Assembly: GCA_964452775.1 (NCBI GenBank)
Contig: CAYVQP010000031.1
Location: 1 to 46,758, forward strand
Direction: 5' to 3'
DNA: 46,758 bases
Source of the DNA: JACKCB01 sp964452775
GTDB taxonomy: Bacteria; Chloroflexota; Anaerolineae; Promineifilales; Promineifilaceae
Position 1 is the first letter of the stretch; each line of letters begins with the position of its first letter. The notes under the pieces are model-generated. The model had not been told where the DNA came from and made no database searches. It was given only the letters and a program-made list of their open reading frames with translations. The position numbers and the translations under genes are program-made. Below, piece by piece: positions 1 to 8,082 of this stretch.

Positions 1-671
1 TGCTCTATCAGAAGATTCCCGGTTCGTCCGCATTTCGCATGATCTATTTCCTGCCGTATGTGACCCCGGTCATTGCCACCGCGGCCGTCTTCAAGCAGAT
101 GTTTTCCAATCGGGCCAGCTCGCCGGCCAACATCTTCCTGGGACTGTTTGGCGGCGAGCCACAACTATGGCTGCGAGAGCCGGATGGGATCTTCACCTTG
201 CTGGCAAGCGGTCTCGGTATTCAACTTCCCTCATGGGCGGCCGGGCCAAGCCTGGCGCTGGTGGTAATTATCCTGCTCTCCATCTGGACCTTTGTCGGCT
301 ACAACGTGGTCATTTACCTGGCCGGGCTGGTCAACATACCCAATGAACTGAACGAGGCGGCCGAGATTGATGGGGCCGGCAAGTGGCAAGTATTTCGCCA
401 CATTACCTTTCCCCTGCTCTCGCCCACTACCTATTTCCTTTCCCTGATCGCCATCATCGGCACATTCAAGGCGTTCAACACAATCTGGGTGCTGCGCGAT
501 GGGGCCGCATTGGGAACGACGGACCCATTTAGCGTGGTCATTTTCTCGCAGTTCTTTGAGAGAACGCGTTACGGTTATGCATCCGCGCTGGCCTTTATCT
601 TGTTTGCCATCATTATCAGTCTGACGCTTGTCAACAATCGCGTTCAGGGCTCGCGGGTGTTCTATGGCTAG
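1..671 (+). CDS. Sugar ABC transporter permease, MalF/UgpA type (5' partial)
   Basis: The reading frame is already open at base 3 (LYQKIPGSSAF before the first internal Met), so the gene begins upstream of the window. It is an integral-membrane permease of the carbohydrate uptake type 1 (CUT1) ABC family, which imports sugars or glycerol-phosphate-like solutes using an ATPase encoded elsewhere. Several hydrophobic segments are visible. The family's cytoplasmic EAA loop, which docks the ATPase, is seen as NEAAEIDGAGKWQVFRHITF, followed by PLLSP. The stop codon overlaps the start of the next permease by 8 bases (ATGGCTAG), which implies translational coupling. The substrate cannot be read from the sequence. 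The missing N-terminus probably holds the first one or two membrane helices. Confidence 0.9.
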   Translation, partial: LYQKIPGSSAFRMIYFLPYVTPVIATAAVFKQMFSNRASSPANIFLGLFGGEPQLWLREPDGIFTLLASGLGIQLPSWAAGPSLALVVIILLSIWTFVGYNVVIYLAGLVNIPNELNEAAEIDGAGKWQVFRHITFPLLSPTTYFLSLIAIIGTFKAFNTIWVLRDGAALGTTDPFSVVIFSQFFERTRYGYASALAFILFAIIISLTLVNNRVQGSRVFYG

Positions 672-1536
672 CCATTCGCCGGCAAGACAGCTACCCTTCA
701 GCTTCGCACATTTGGCGCGGAAGGTGCTGATCTACGGTATACTTCTCCTCGGTGCGGTAGTGGCGCTCCTGCCCTTCCTCTGGATGATCTCCACCTCGTT
801 CATGACGCTTGGCGAGGCGCAGGGCATTACCCTCATCCCATCCACCTTAAGGTTCGAGAATTACGTCGTTGCCTGGCAGCGAGGAGACTTCTCCGAGTAT
901 TTCATCAACAGCATTTTGATCACGGCCATCACGTTAGCAGGTGAGATCACATTCAGCATCCTGGCGGCGTACGCCTTTGCCCGCATCCGCTTTCCCGGCA
1001 GGGACGCGATATTTGGTGTACTCCTGGCCACCATCATGATTCCGGCCATGGTGATCATCATTCCCAACTTCCTGACCGTTACCTGGCTCGGACGCATCGG
1101 CCCCATTCCCTGGCTCAACAACTGGCCCGCCCTGACAATTCCCTTTATGGGCAGCGTGTTCTCAATATTTCTGCTGCGCCAGTTCTTTACTCAAGTACCC
1201 GATGAGCTATTTGACGCCGCCCGAATTGACGGGGCCGGCCATCTGCGCTTTCTGCTGACGGTCGTGGTTCCGCTGTCACGCGCCCCAATCATGGTGATTG
1301 TCGTCCTTTCCTTCATCGGCTCCTGGAACTCGCTGGCCTGGCCGTTGTTGGTGACGAGCACGCCGGAGTGGACGCCGATCTCGGTAGGTCTGCTAAACTT
1401 CGTGGATGAGGCCGGACAAGAATTGCATTTGATGATGGCCGGGGCGGTCATCACCATTGTGCCGATCTTGATCCTCTACTTCTTCACACAGCGGCAGTTC
1501 ACCGAAAGCATTGCGCGCAGTGGATTGAAGGGCTAA
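664..1536 (+). CDS. Sugar ABC transporter permease, MalG/UgpE type
   Basis: This is the second permease subunit of a CUT1 ABC importer, 290 residues from the ATG at 664. An in-frame ATG lies further upstream at 628, but the 664 start overlaps the previous stop as ATGGCTAG and gives a normal-length MalG-like N-terminus, with a short cytoplasmic tail and then a hydrophobic helix. About six membrane segments are visible, and the EAA loop reads FDAARIDGAGHLRFLLTVVV. The two permeases would form the heterodimeric channel that receives solute from the lipoprotein encoded at 1776. No ATPase gene lies in the window; a shared MalK/UgpC-type ATPase encoded elsewhere is usual for such systems. Confidence 0.92.
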   Translation: MASHSPARQLPFSFAHLARKVLIYGILLLGAVVALLPFLWMISTSFMTLGEAQGITLIPSTLRFENYVVAWQRGDFSEYFINSILITAITLAGEITFSILAAYAFARIRFPGRDAIFGVLLATIMIPAMVIIIPNFLTVTWLGRIGPIPWLNNWPALTIPFMGSVFSIFLLRQFFTQVPDELFDAARIDGAGHLRFLLTVVVPLSRAPIMVIVVLSFIGSWNSLAWPLLVTSTPEWTPISVGLLNFVDEAGQELHLMMAGAVITIVPILILYFFTQRQFTESIARSGLKG

Positions 1537-1627
1537 ATTGACCATTGAGGAGGTAAAACTGCTATAGTTGAAAAATCGCCGGCTGAATCGCCAATTGATG
1601 GCGCGTGTTTCACAGTTGTGGTTTAGT

Positions 1628-1740
1628 GGTTCTCTCGCTAAGTATCGACGGAAACCCGACAGGTCTTGCTGCGATAGCTCGCTTCGCGAAGGACTCCCGG
1701 AAGGCCCGCAGGGCCTTAGCCGCAACTAGCGAGCAGAAAC
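1628..1740. repeat. About 113-bp inverted-repeat element, copy A
   Basis: This intergenic block lies between the permease and the binding-protein gene. It begins with GGTTCTCTCGCTAAGT (1628-1643) and ends with ACTAGCGAGCAGAAAC (1725-1740), which is nearly the reverse complement of the beginning. Inside is a perfect hairpin, AAGGCCC-GCA-GGGCCTT (1701-1717). The left end, including ACGGAAACCC and CAGGTC, matches the reverse complement of the right end of the element at 28487-28598, and both elements are about 112 bp long. It may be a MITE-like or REP-like mobile element, or an RNA processing structure in the transporter mRNA. Only two copies are in view, so the family is inferred. Confidence 0.55.
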
Positions 1741-1775
1741 ATTTAGTGATGAACCCAAGAAAGGAGAAGATACCT

Positions 1776-3347
1776 GTGTTGACAAGAAGAATTCTTACGC
1801 TTTTGGTAATGGTGCTGGCAGTATCACTCGTGTTGGCTGCTTGCGACACCTCTACCCTTCCTGTTGATGAGAACCTGCAGGCCACTGCAGAGTCGGCAGC
1901 CGAACAGCTCGACGATGTAGCCGCTGCCGCCGCAACCGAAGCCGCGGCGGCGCTGGAAGAAGCCGGCGTTGATACTGAAGAAGCTATGGAGCAAGTAGAA
2001 GCGGCGGCTACCGAAGTTATGGAAGCAGCCGAGGAAGCGGTCGAGGAAGTCGCCACTGAGACCGCTCCGGAGGAAGAACCCACGGCCGAAGCGCCGGCCG
2101 AAGAAGCCGGCATGGACCTGAGCGGAACTGAGGTCAGCTTCTGGCACGTCTGGGGAACCGGCTCGGCCAACGAAGGCATACTCGCCATCGTGGATGAGTT
2201 TAACGCCAACAACGAATACGGCATCACGGTGGTGCCGGTGGACCAGGGCCAGCAGGGCGATCTTGAGCAAGCGGTGAATGCCGCGGTTGCCTCCGGTGAC
2301 CTGCCGAATGTCACCCTCGGCTTTGCGAATAGCCTGGCCAACTGGTACAACGCCGGGGTCATTCGCCCAATCAACGATTTCCTCGAGGACCCGCAATACG
2401 GTCTGACCGCAGATCAGCTCGCCGCGCTTTACCCTGGCCCATTCGGGCAGGGGACCCTGGCTGACGGCACGCAGGTCGGCTACCCGATGCACCAATCCGC
2501 GAACGTCCTCTTCTACAACAAGAGCTGGGCCGAGGAGCTGGGCTTTGACGCCCCGCCGGCGACCAGCGCTGAGTTCAAGGAACAGATCTGTGCAGCTACC
2601 GCGGCAAATGCCGCTGATGACAGTGCGGACAACGACGGCACCGGCGGCTTTGTCTACGATACGGGCGCTTCCAATATCGCTTCCTGGGTTTATGCCTTCG
2701 GCGGTGATATCGTCAATGAAGCGCGGGACAACTACGCCCTTAATTCGCAAGTAGTGCTGGATGTGGCCATGTTCCTCAAGGACCTGCAGGATAGCGGCTG
2801 CACCTTTGCTACCGACAGCTTCCCCAACCCGGAGTTCGCCACCCGCAAGGCGCTGATCACTTCCAGCTCCACCGCCGGCATCCCCTTCCAGCTGGCTGCC
2901 TTTGAAGAAGCCGGCAGTGCGGACGAGTGGGTCCTGTTGCCATTCCCCGGTCCGGACGGCAATCTGGCTGTTAACGCCTTCGGTCAGATGATCGGCATCG
3001 TCGGCTCAAGCCCGGAGGCAGATCTGGCCAGCTGGTTGTGGATCAAGTACCTCACCTCGCCGGAAGTACAGGCGCAGTGGATCAATTCCAGCGCCTACTT
3101 CCCCTCGCAGACGACGACCGTTGACCTGCTGGGTGACTTCGCCGCCGCGAATCCCATCTGGGCGCTTGGTCTGGACCTGAGCGCTCTGGGTAAATCGGAA
3201 CCGAACCTGCCCGCGCACGGCGTCGTACGCGGACTGATTCGGGATGCCTTCTTTGCAATCTCTGAGGCGCCCGATGAGGCCGGGGTGCAGGCAATTCTGG
3301 ATCAACTTCAGACAGATGCCGAGACCGAGGTGGCAAATTCGCAATAG
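1776..3347 (+). CDS. Sugar-binding lipoprotein of the ABC transporter
   Basis: This is the extracellular solute-binding protein (family 1) for the two permeases upstream, 523 residues. I chose the GTG at 1776 because AAGGAG at 1761-1766 sits 9 bases ahead of it; the in-frame ATG at 1749 would place that ribosome site inside the gene. The N-terminus (MLTRRILTLLVM) is a signal peptide with lipobox LAAC, Cys23 being the lipidation site. Residues 34-113 form a Glu/Ala-rich, probably helical or coiled spacer before the binding domain starts at about residue 116 (TEVSFWHVWGTG). Family 1 binding proteins normally have a much shorter linker. The ligand is unknown. A strong terminator follows at 3400. 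Confidence 0.9.
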   Translation: MLTRRILTLLVMVLAVSLVLAACDTSTLPVDENLQATAESAAEQLDDVAAAAATEAAAALEEAGVDTEEAMEQVEAAATEVMEAAEEAVEEVATETAPEEEPTAEAPAEEAGMDLSGTEVSFWHVWGTGSANEGILAIVDEFNANNEYGITVVPVDQGQQGDLEQAVNAAVASGDLPNVTLGFANSLANWYNAGVIRPINDFLEDPQYGLTADQLAALYPGPFGQGTLADGTQVGYPMHQSANVLFYNKSWAEELGFDAPPATSAEFKEQICAATAANAADDSADNDGTGGFVYDTGASNIASWVYAFGGDIVNEARDNYALNSQVVLDVAMFLKDLQDSGCTFATDSFPNPEFATRKALITSSSTAGIPFQLAAFEEAGSADEWVLLPFPGPDGNLAVNAFGQMIGIVGSSPEADLASWLWIKYLTSPEVQAQWINSSAYFPSQTTTVDLLGDFAAANPIWALGLDLSALGKSEPNLPAHGVVRGLIRDAFFAISEAPDEAGVQAILDQLQTDAETEVANSQ

Positions 3348-3399
3348 CCGGTACTGCGCATGAGCTTCCGGCTTTGAGTGGATAAGTTAGAACAATGAA

Positions 3400-3443
3400 A
3401 GGGCGATCGCCGGCAAGCAACGGCGATCGCCCTGTCTCTTTCT
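3400..3443 (+). terminator. Rho-independent terminator after the ABC operon
   Basis: A perfect 13-bp stem, AGGGCGATCGCCG (3400-3412) with CGGCGATCGCCCT (3421-3433), closes an 8-base loop and is followed by a T-rich run (gtctctttct). It ends the permease/binding-protein operon. Each arm contains GCGATCGC, the palindrome known as HIP1 in cyanobacteria, so each arm is also self-complementary. Confidence 0.8.
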
Positions 3444-3476
3444 ATCGCTACAACTCCTGCGATTAACCGACTAGAG

Positions 3477-4286
3477 ATGCAGTGGCCGACCCAGGAACTC
3501 GACGCGATTGCGACTACCGCGCAGCTTGCCGCCTTAGAAGCCGGAAGCCTGTTGCGACAAAAGTGGTCCAGGCCGCCGCTGGTCAGCCGTAAGGGATTTC
3601 GCGACCTCGTCACCGATGCCGATCTGGCCGTCCAGGAATGTATCCGGCAGATTGTTTCGGAGAGACATCCGACGCACAGCTTTCTGGGCGAAGAGGGTGG
3701 CGCCGGCCCGGCGGGATCCCGCTCGACTGCCGGCGAAACAGTCTGGATAGTGGACCCGGTTGATGGAACCAGCAATTACAGCCGGCAGCTGCCCATCTTC
3801 TCTATCTCGATTGGCGTTGCCCAACGCGACCGGATCATAGCCGGCGTAATCTATGACCCGTTGCGAGAGGAGCTTTTTCGGGCGGTCGTCGGAAGAGGGG
3901 CGTTTTGCGGAGAGCGCCGGCTGACCGTCAGCAATATCGCGGAGCCGGCTGAAGCCATCCTGGCGCTGGATTGGGGTCACGAACGCAGGATACGGGAGAG
4001 AAGCGTCACGTTACTCGGGCAATTCGCACAGCAGGTACATACGATTCGCGCGCTCGGTTCGGCCGCACTGGCCCTGGCCTGGGTAGCCACTGGGCGACTG
4101 GATGCATACCTGAACGTGGATCTCAAGCCCTGGGATGTAGCTGCCGGCAGCCTGATTGTAGAAGAAGCCGGCGGAAGCATCAGCCGGCTTGACGGCCAAC
4201 CGTGTAACTGGTCGGAGCCATCAATCTCCTGTCTGGCAAGCAACTCACTCTTGCACCTGCCCCTGCTGCAAATCGCTGCCGCGTAA
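3477..4286 (+). CDS. Inositol monophosphatase family protein
   Basis: This 269-residue enzyme belongs to the Mg-dependent, lithium-sensitive phosphatase family (inositol-1-phosphatase, SuhB, CysQ or HisN-like). The metal-binding signatures are intact: GEEG at 71-74, WIVDPVDGTSNY at 90-101 and WDVAAGSLIVEEAGG from residue 219. It would hydrolyse a small phosphomonoester in the cytoplasm. Because an inositol-1-phosphate synthase gene lies in the same window (42325-43407), inositol 1-phosphate is a plausible substrate, but histidinol phosphate or 3'-phosphoadenosine 5'-phosphate cannot be excluded from the motifs. No good Shine-Dalgarno precedes the ATG at 3477. It follows the ABC terminator, so it is probably a separate transcription unit. 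Confidence 0.88.
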   Translation: MQWPTQELDAIATTAQLAALEAGSLLRQKWSRPPLVSRKGFRDLVTDADLAVQECIRQIVSERHPTHSFLGEEGGAGPAGSRSTAGETVWIVDPVDGTSNYSRQLPIFSISIGVAQRDRIIAGVIYDPLREELFRAVVGRGAFCGERRLTVSNIAEPAEAILALDWGHERRIRERSVTLLGQFAQQVHTIRALGSAALALAWVATGRLDAYLNVDLKPWDVAAGSLIVEEAGGSISRLDGQPCNWSEPSISCLASNSLLHLPLLQIAAA

Positions 4287-4319
4287 ACTCCTGGCCGCTG
4301 TCCGCCAGCCGGCCAAAGA

Positions 4320-4348
4320 TTGCCAATCGCCTAACTCCTCAGTAAAAT
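4320..4348 (+). promoter_or_regulatory. Predicted sigma-70 promoter for the serine operon
   Basis: TTGCCA (4320-4325), a 17-base spacer and TAAAAT (4343-4348) lie 34 bases before the ATG of the SerB-like gene. Each hexamer matches the consensus at five of six positions and the spacing is ideal. Confidence 0.5.
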
Positions 4349-4381
4349 CGCATCAACTTCAATAGCATACTGGAACCGTAC

Positions 4382-5319
4382 ATGAGATGGCCCCCCTATA
4401 AAAGTGTCTTCCTGGATTGCGATTCAACCCTGACAGCGGTAGAGGGGATCGATGCTTTAGCTGAGGCAGCCGGCAAGCAATGGCGGGTGGAGGTACTGAC
4501 TCGAGCGGCAATGGATGGGGAGCTGGAACTGGAGGAAGTCTACGCCAGGCGGTTGCGCGCTATCCGCCCCACGCGCCGGCAGGTCCAGGAGATCCGGCAG
4601 AAATACAAGCAGAACATGATCAAGGACGCTCGAGCCGTAATTGCGGCGCTGCAGGCTCTTGGTCACAAGGTCTATATCATCAGCGGCGGCCTGGCTGAGC
4701 CGGTGACCGAGTTCGGCATTTATCTGGGCGTCCCAAAGGAGCAGATTCGGGCCGTCGGCCTGCAGTATAACGCCCTGTCNNNNNNNNNNNNNNNNNNNNN
4801 NNNNNNNNNNNNNNNNNNNNNNNNNNNNNNNNNNNNNNNNNNNNNNNNNNNNNNNNNNNNNNNNNNNNNNNNNNNNNNNATAGCGCCGGGCCGGAAGCGC
4901 AATATCTGGACTACGAGGGGGGCGCGCTGACAGTCAGTGACGGCAAGGCGCAAATCGTCTCTGAATTGCTGGGCAACAATGGCTCCCGACCAGGCGGCCG
5001 GTCGCTATTGATAGGCGACGGAGTTAGCGACCTGTTGACCGCCCATGCCGTAGACCTGTTTGTTGGTTACGGCGGGGTAGTCGCGCGGTCGCGCGTGCTG
5101 GCGGAAGCGCCTTGCTTCATTCACGGAGACAGGCTGGCTCCGCTGTTGGCCCTGGCTGCCGGGCCGGCCACTCTGGTCACGCTGGAAGGAACGCCGCACT
5201 GGGAGATTGCGACCCAGGCGCTTAATTCAATCAACGATGGAGTAATTACCTTTCAAGATGAGCGACTCAGATCGAAGTTCGAGCAAGCATATCAAGCTGT
5301 TTATTCCCGGTCCCACTGA
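4382..5319 (+). CDS. serB: SerB-like phosphoserine phosphatase (HAD family), split by an assembly gap
   Basis: The N-terminal part (4382-4779) carries HAD motif I, FLDCDSTLT (nucleophile Asp and the second Asp), and motif II, YIISGG. After 100 N the C-terminal part (4882-5319) carries motif III/IV, LLIGDGVSDLLTA. The two parts are in different frames as numbered. Because a 100-N block is a conventional placeholder for unknown length, I read this as one gene and not as a frameshift. The enzyme would remove phosphate from O-phosphoserine in the last step of serine synthesis, which fits the aminotransferase and phosphoglycerate dehydrogenase downstream. Its 3' end overlaps the next gene by 62 bases, so the three genes are probably cotranscribed. 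Confidence 0.8.
4780..4879. other. Assembly gap (100 N) inside serB
   Basis: This is a run of exactly 100 N, the usual placeholder for a gap of unknown size. It removes the central part of the HAD phosphatase, between motif II and motif III. The real length need not be 100, which explains the apparent frame change. Confidence 0.95.
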
Positions 5320-6361
5320 AGTCCGGGCGGAGATCCTGGACGCACAAGCTCAGTGGATGATCGGCCATCGCATGCCGGAGTGCGCCGACCTGTTCGGCAG
5401 CATTCAGGGCAAATTGCGGCCGGTCTTTCGCACTGAGTCGAGAGTGCTGGTCAATGCCTCATCCGGCACGGGCCTGCAGGAAGCGGCAATACGCAACTGC
5501 GTGCGGCGCAAGGTGCTTCACTGTGTCAATGGGGCTTTTGCCGAGCGCTGGTACGATGTGAGTAAATCCAACGGCAAGGCGTGCGAGGTCCTGGAAGCTG
5601 CGTGGGGCCAGCCGATTCTGCCGCAGCAAGTTGCTGACCGGCTGGCGAGTGGTGAGTTTGACGCAATCGCTGTCGTTCACAATGAAACAAGCACCGGCGT
5701 GGTTAGCCCGATTGACGAGATCGCGCAAGCCGTGCGCCAGGCGCCCAACGGCGATGAGATCATGATCCTGGTGGATTCGGTGAGCGGCCTCTCCGGCGCA
5801 CGCCTGGAGTTTGACGCCTGGGACCTAGATGTTGTCCTCACCTCCAGCCAGAAGGCCTTCGCCCTGCCGGCCGGACTGGCATTTTGCGCCGTCTCCGATC
5901 GCGCTCTTGAGCGTGCCAAGACGATCCCGGATAGGGGTTACTACTTTGACTTCGTCATGCTGGAGAAATATCTGCTGCGCAACCAGACTCCGGCCACGCC
6001 GGCAATCTCCCTCATGTTTGCGCTGGATCGCCAATTGGACACCATTCTGGCAGAAGGTATGGAGGACCGTTGGGCGCGACACCTTGCCATGCGCGATCGC
6101 ACTCTGGACTGGGCGCGCAGCCGGGGGTTCGCACCATATCCGGCCGCCGGCTTCGAATCGCCCACGGTCACCTGCATTGACAACAGCCCTGGCATTGACA
6201 TTTCCGGTCTGAATCGCTTCCTGCGCGAACGGGGAATGATCATCTCCAATGGCTACGGCGCTTTGAAGGGCAAGAACTTCCGCATCGCCCACATGGGTGA
6301 CATACAGCTGGACGACCTGGAAGTACTGTTCGCGGCTATCGGCGATTTCCTGAATAGTTGA
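5258..6361 (+). CDS. Class V aminotransferase, probable phosphoserine/serine-type
   Basis: This 367-residue PLP enzyme has the class V (serine-glyoxylate / alanine-glyoxylate / SerC-like) fold. Visible features are the N-terminal FIPGPTEV, an aspartate for the PLP ring (MILVDSVSGLSGA) and the Schiff-base lysine Lys199 in TSSQKAFALPAGLAF. It lies between a SerB-like phosphatase and SerA, so the likely reaction is 3-phosphohydroxypyruvate plus glutamate to phosphoserine, replacing classical SerC. Serine-pyruvate or serine-glyoxylate transamination is the alternative. The ATG at 5258 lies inside the end of the phosphatase gene (62-base overlap). A GGAG at about 5240 is rather far away, so the start is less sure than the family. 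Confidence 0.85.
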   Translation: MSDSDRSSSKHIKLFIPGPTEVRAEILDAQAQWMIGHRMPECADLFGSIQGKLRPVFRTESRVLVNASSGTGLQEAAIRNCVRRKVLHCVNGAFAERWYDVSKSNGKACEVLEAAWGQPILPQQVADRLASGEFDAIAVVHNETSTGVVSPIDEIAQAVRQAPNGDEIMILVDSVSGLSGARLEFDAWDLDVVLTSSQKAFALPAGLAFCAVSDRALERAKTIPDRGYYFDFVMLEKYLLRNQTPATPAISLMFALDRQLDTILAEGMEDRWARHLAMRDRTLDWARSRGFAPYPAAGFESPTVTCIDNSPGIDISGLNRFLRERGMIISNGYGALKGKNFRIAHMGDIQLDDLEVLFAAIGDFLNS

Positions 6362-6379
6362 GTCAACCCGCAGAAGATT

Positions 6380-8032
6380 GTGGAAGACGCGGTCTCCGAA
6401 TTACCTCCGGAAAGCCCTGAGCCGAAGAGCGAGCCGAAGCCGGCTCCGCGTTTTCGGATCCTGGTCGCAGACCGGCTGGGCGCTGCCGGCCTGGAGCAGC
6501 TTCAGCAGGCCGAGGATGTCAGCTACGATGTAAAGTTGGCTCTCAGCAAGGACGAGCTGATCGCCGTCATCGGCGATTACGATGCGCTGCTCGTCCGCAG
6601 CGACACCCGGGTTGATGCCGATGTTTTGGCCGCCGCCTCCCGGTTGAAGGTGGTTGGCCGGGCCGGCATGGGCGTAGACAACGTTGACGTGACCGAAGCG
6701 ACTGCAAGGGGCGTCGCGGTGCTGAACACCCCCACCGCCAACAGCGTGGCTACCGCTGAACTGACACTGGCTCTCTTGCTGGCGGTCGCCCGGCATGTCG
6801 CCCACGCCCATGCTTCACTGGCTGCCGGCGAATGGCGTCGTTCAGATTTCATTGGCTCAGAGCTGCTCGGCAAGACGTTGGGCATTATCGGGTACGGTAA
6901 TGTCGGCCAGTTGGTGGCTTCCCGCGCGAAGGCCTTCGGCATGGAGGTCGTAGTCTACGACCCACGCGCGACTGAGGAAGAGGCGCGTTCTCTTGATGTG
7001 CTCCTGATGGACCTGGATGAAGTCCTGGCTGCAGCTGACTACCTGACTCTGCACGTTCCGCTTAACGCGGAAACCCGTGAGATGATCAACGAGCACTCCA
7101 TCAGTCAGATGAAGGATGGGGCCGTTCTGATTAATGTGGCCCGGGGCGGACTGGTTGATGAGGCAGCCCTGCATTCGGCGCTGAATAGTGGGAAGTTGCG
7201 CGCAGCCGGACTGGACGTTTTTCAGACTGAACCGCCGCAGGGCAGCCCCCTGATCGGGTTGCCCAACGTGGTGCACACGCCACACCTGGGCGCCAGCACC
7301 TTCAATTCTCAGCGCGAGGTAGCGCTGCAGATCGCCCGCCAGGTACTTGACGCCCTAAGAGGCATTGACTACCGGCACGCGGTCAATTACCCTCTGGCGC
7401 CCGGCATGCAGTTCACGGAGATCCGGCCGTATCTGACCCTGGCCGAGAAAATCGGCCAGCTACAGAAGGCGCTGGCCACATCGCCGGTGCGACAGCTCTC
7501 GCTGGAGCTGCGCGGCGATAGGCTTGAACAGCTCGTCCGGCCAATAGCGGCGGCTGTTTTGAAGGGACTGTTGCAGGAGAACGGCGAAGGGGAAGTCAAT
7601 TACATCAATGCCCCCGTCATAGCCCAGGATCGCGGCATCCGGGTGGCGCAAGCCAGCGGCTTGTGTCTGGTTGAATATGCCAACGTTATCGCTTGCCGGG
7701 TGCAAACAGATGATGGGCTGCGGACCGTATCCGGCACGCTCTTTGGCGGCGCTGAGCCGCGCATTGTGCAGGTAGACGACTTTAAGCTGGATGCGCAGCC
7801 GAAAGGGGTGGTGCTTATTCTGCAGAACCGGGATGAGCCGGGCGTTATCGGCCAGGTGGGCAGCTTGCTGGGCGCTTACCGGGTCAACATCGGTGAATGG
7901 CGGATGGGCCGGGAAGCGCCGGGAGGTTTGGCTCTCTCGTTCATAAACCTGGACAGCGCGCCTTCTGAATCTGTTTTGCAGGCTCTGTCCATGATTCCCG
8001 CCATCACTCACCTGAAGCTGATCAGCATGTAA
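6380..8032 (+). CDS. serA: D-3-phosphoglycerate dehydrogenase
   Basis: This is the first enzyme of serine biosynthesis, oxidising 3-phosphoglycerate with NAD+. It has 550 residues, starting from GTG. A charged, proline-rich tail of about 25 residues precedes the catalytic domain (RFRILVADRLGAAGLEQL). Family signatures are GRAGMGVDNVDV, the Rossmann loop GIIGYGNVG, and NVARGGLVDEAAL with the catalytic Arg; HLGAST provides the His. The C-terminal half holds the allosteric substrate-binding domain and an ACT domain (LQNRDEPGVIGQVGSLLGAY), so it is a long form with the potential for serine feedback inhibition. The N-terminal tail is unusual and could mean that the true start is internal, although no better ribosome site is obvious. 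It follows the aminotransferase by 18 bases. Confidence 0.93.
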   Translation: MEDAVSELPPESPEPKSEPKPAPRFRILVADRLGAAGLEQLQQAEDVSYDVKLALSKDELIAVIGDYDALLVRSDTRVDADVLAAASRLKVVGRAGMGVDNVDVTEATARGVAVLNTPTANSVATAELTLALLLAVARHVAHAHASLAAGEWRRSDFIGSELLGKTLGIIGYGNVGQLVASRAKAFGMEVVVYDPRATEEEARSLDVLLMDLDEVLAAADYLTLHVPLNAETREMINEHSISQMKDGAVLINVARGGLVDEAALHSALNSGKLRAAGLDVFQTEPPQGSPLIGLPNVVHTPHLGASTFNSQREVALQIARQVLDALRGIDYRHAVNYPLAPGMQFTEIRPYLTLAEKIGQLQKALATSPVRQLSLELRGDRLEQLVRPIAAAVLKGLLQENGEGEVNYINAPVIAQDRGIRVAQASGLCLVEYANVIACRVQTDDGLRTVSGTLFGGAEPRIVQVDDFKLDAQPKGVVLILQNRDEPGVIGQVGSLLGAYRVNIGEWRMGREAPGGLALSFINLDSAPSESVLQALSMIPAITHLKLISM

Positions 8033-8082
8033 CTTTCGCGGCGGCATGGGTCCGCCGCCTTCAGTGAACAACGAGGTCTTAA

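Noticed and set aside
1824..2750. A 308-codon minus-strand open frame
   Set aside because: It is antisense to the binding-protein gene with low-complexity Gly/Arg/Phe runs from the Glu/Ala spacer; no family is recognisable.
3400..3433. HIP1 (GCGATCGC) pair as a sign of cyanobacterial origin
   Set aside because: The two copies are the two arms of one hairpin and the word is rare elsewhere in the window; gene content does not support cyanobacteria.
4382..5319. Apparent frameshift in serB
   Set aside because: The frame changes across a 100-N placeholder gap whose true length is unknown, so there is no evidence of a real frameshift.
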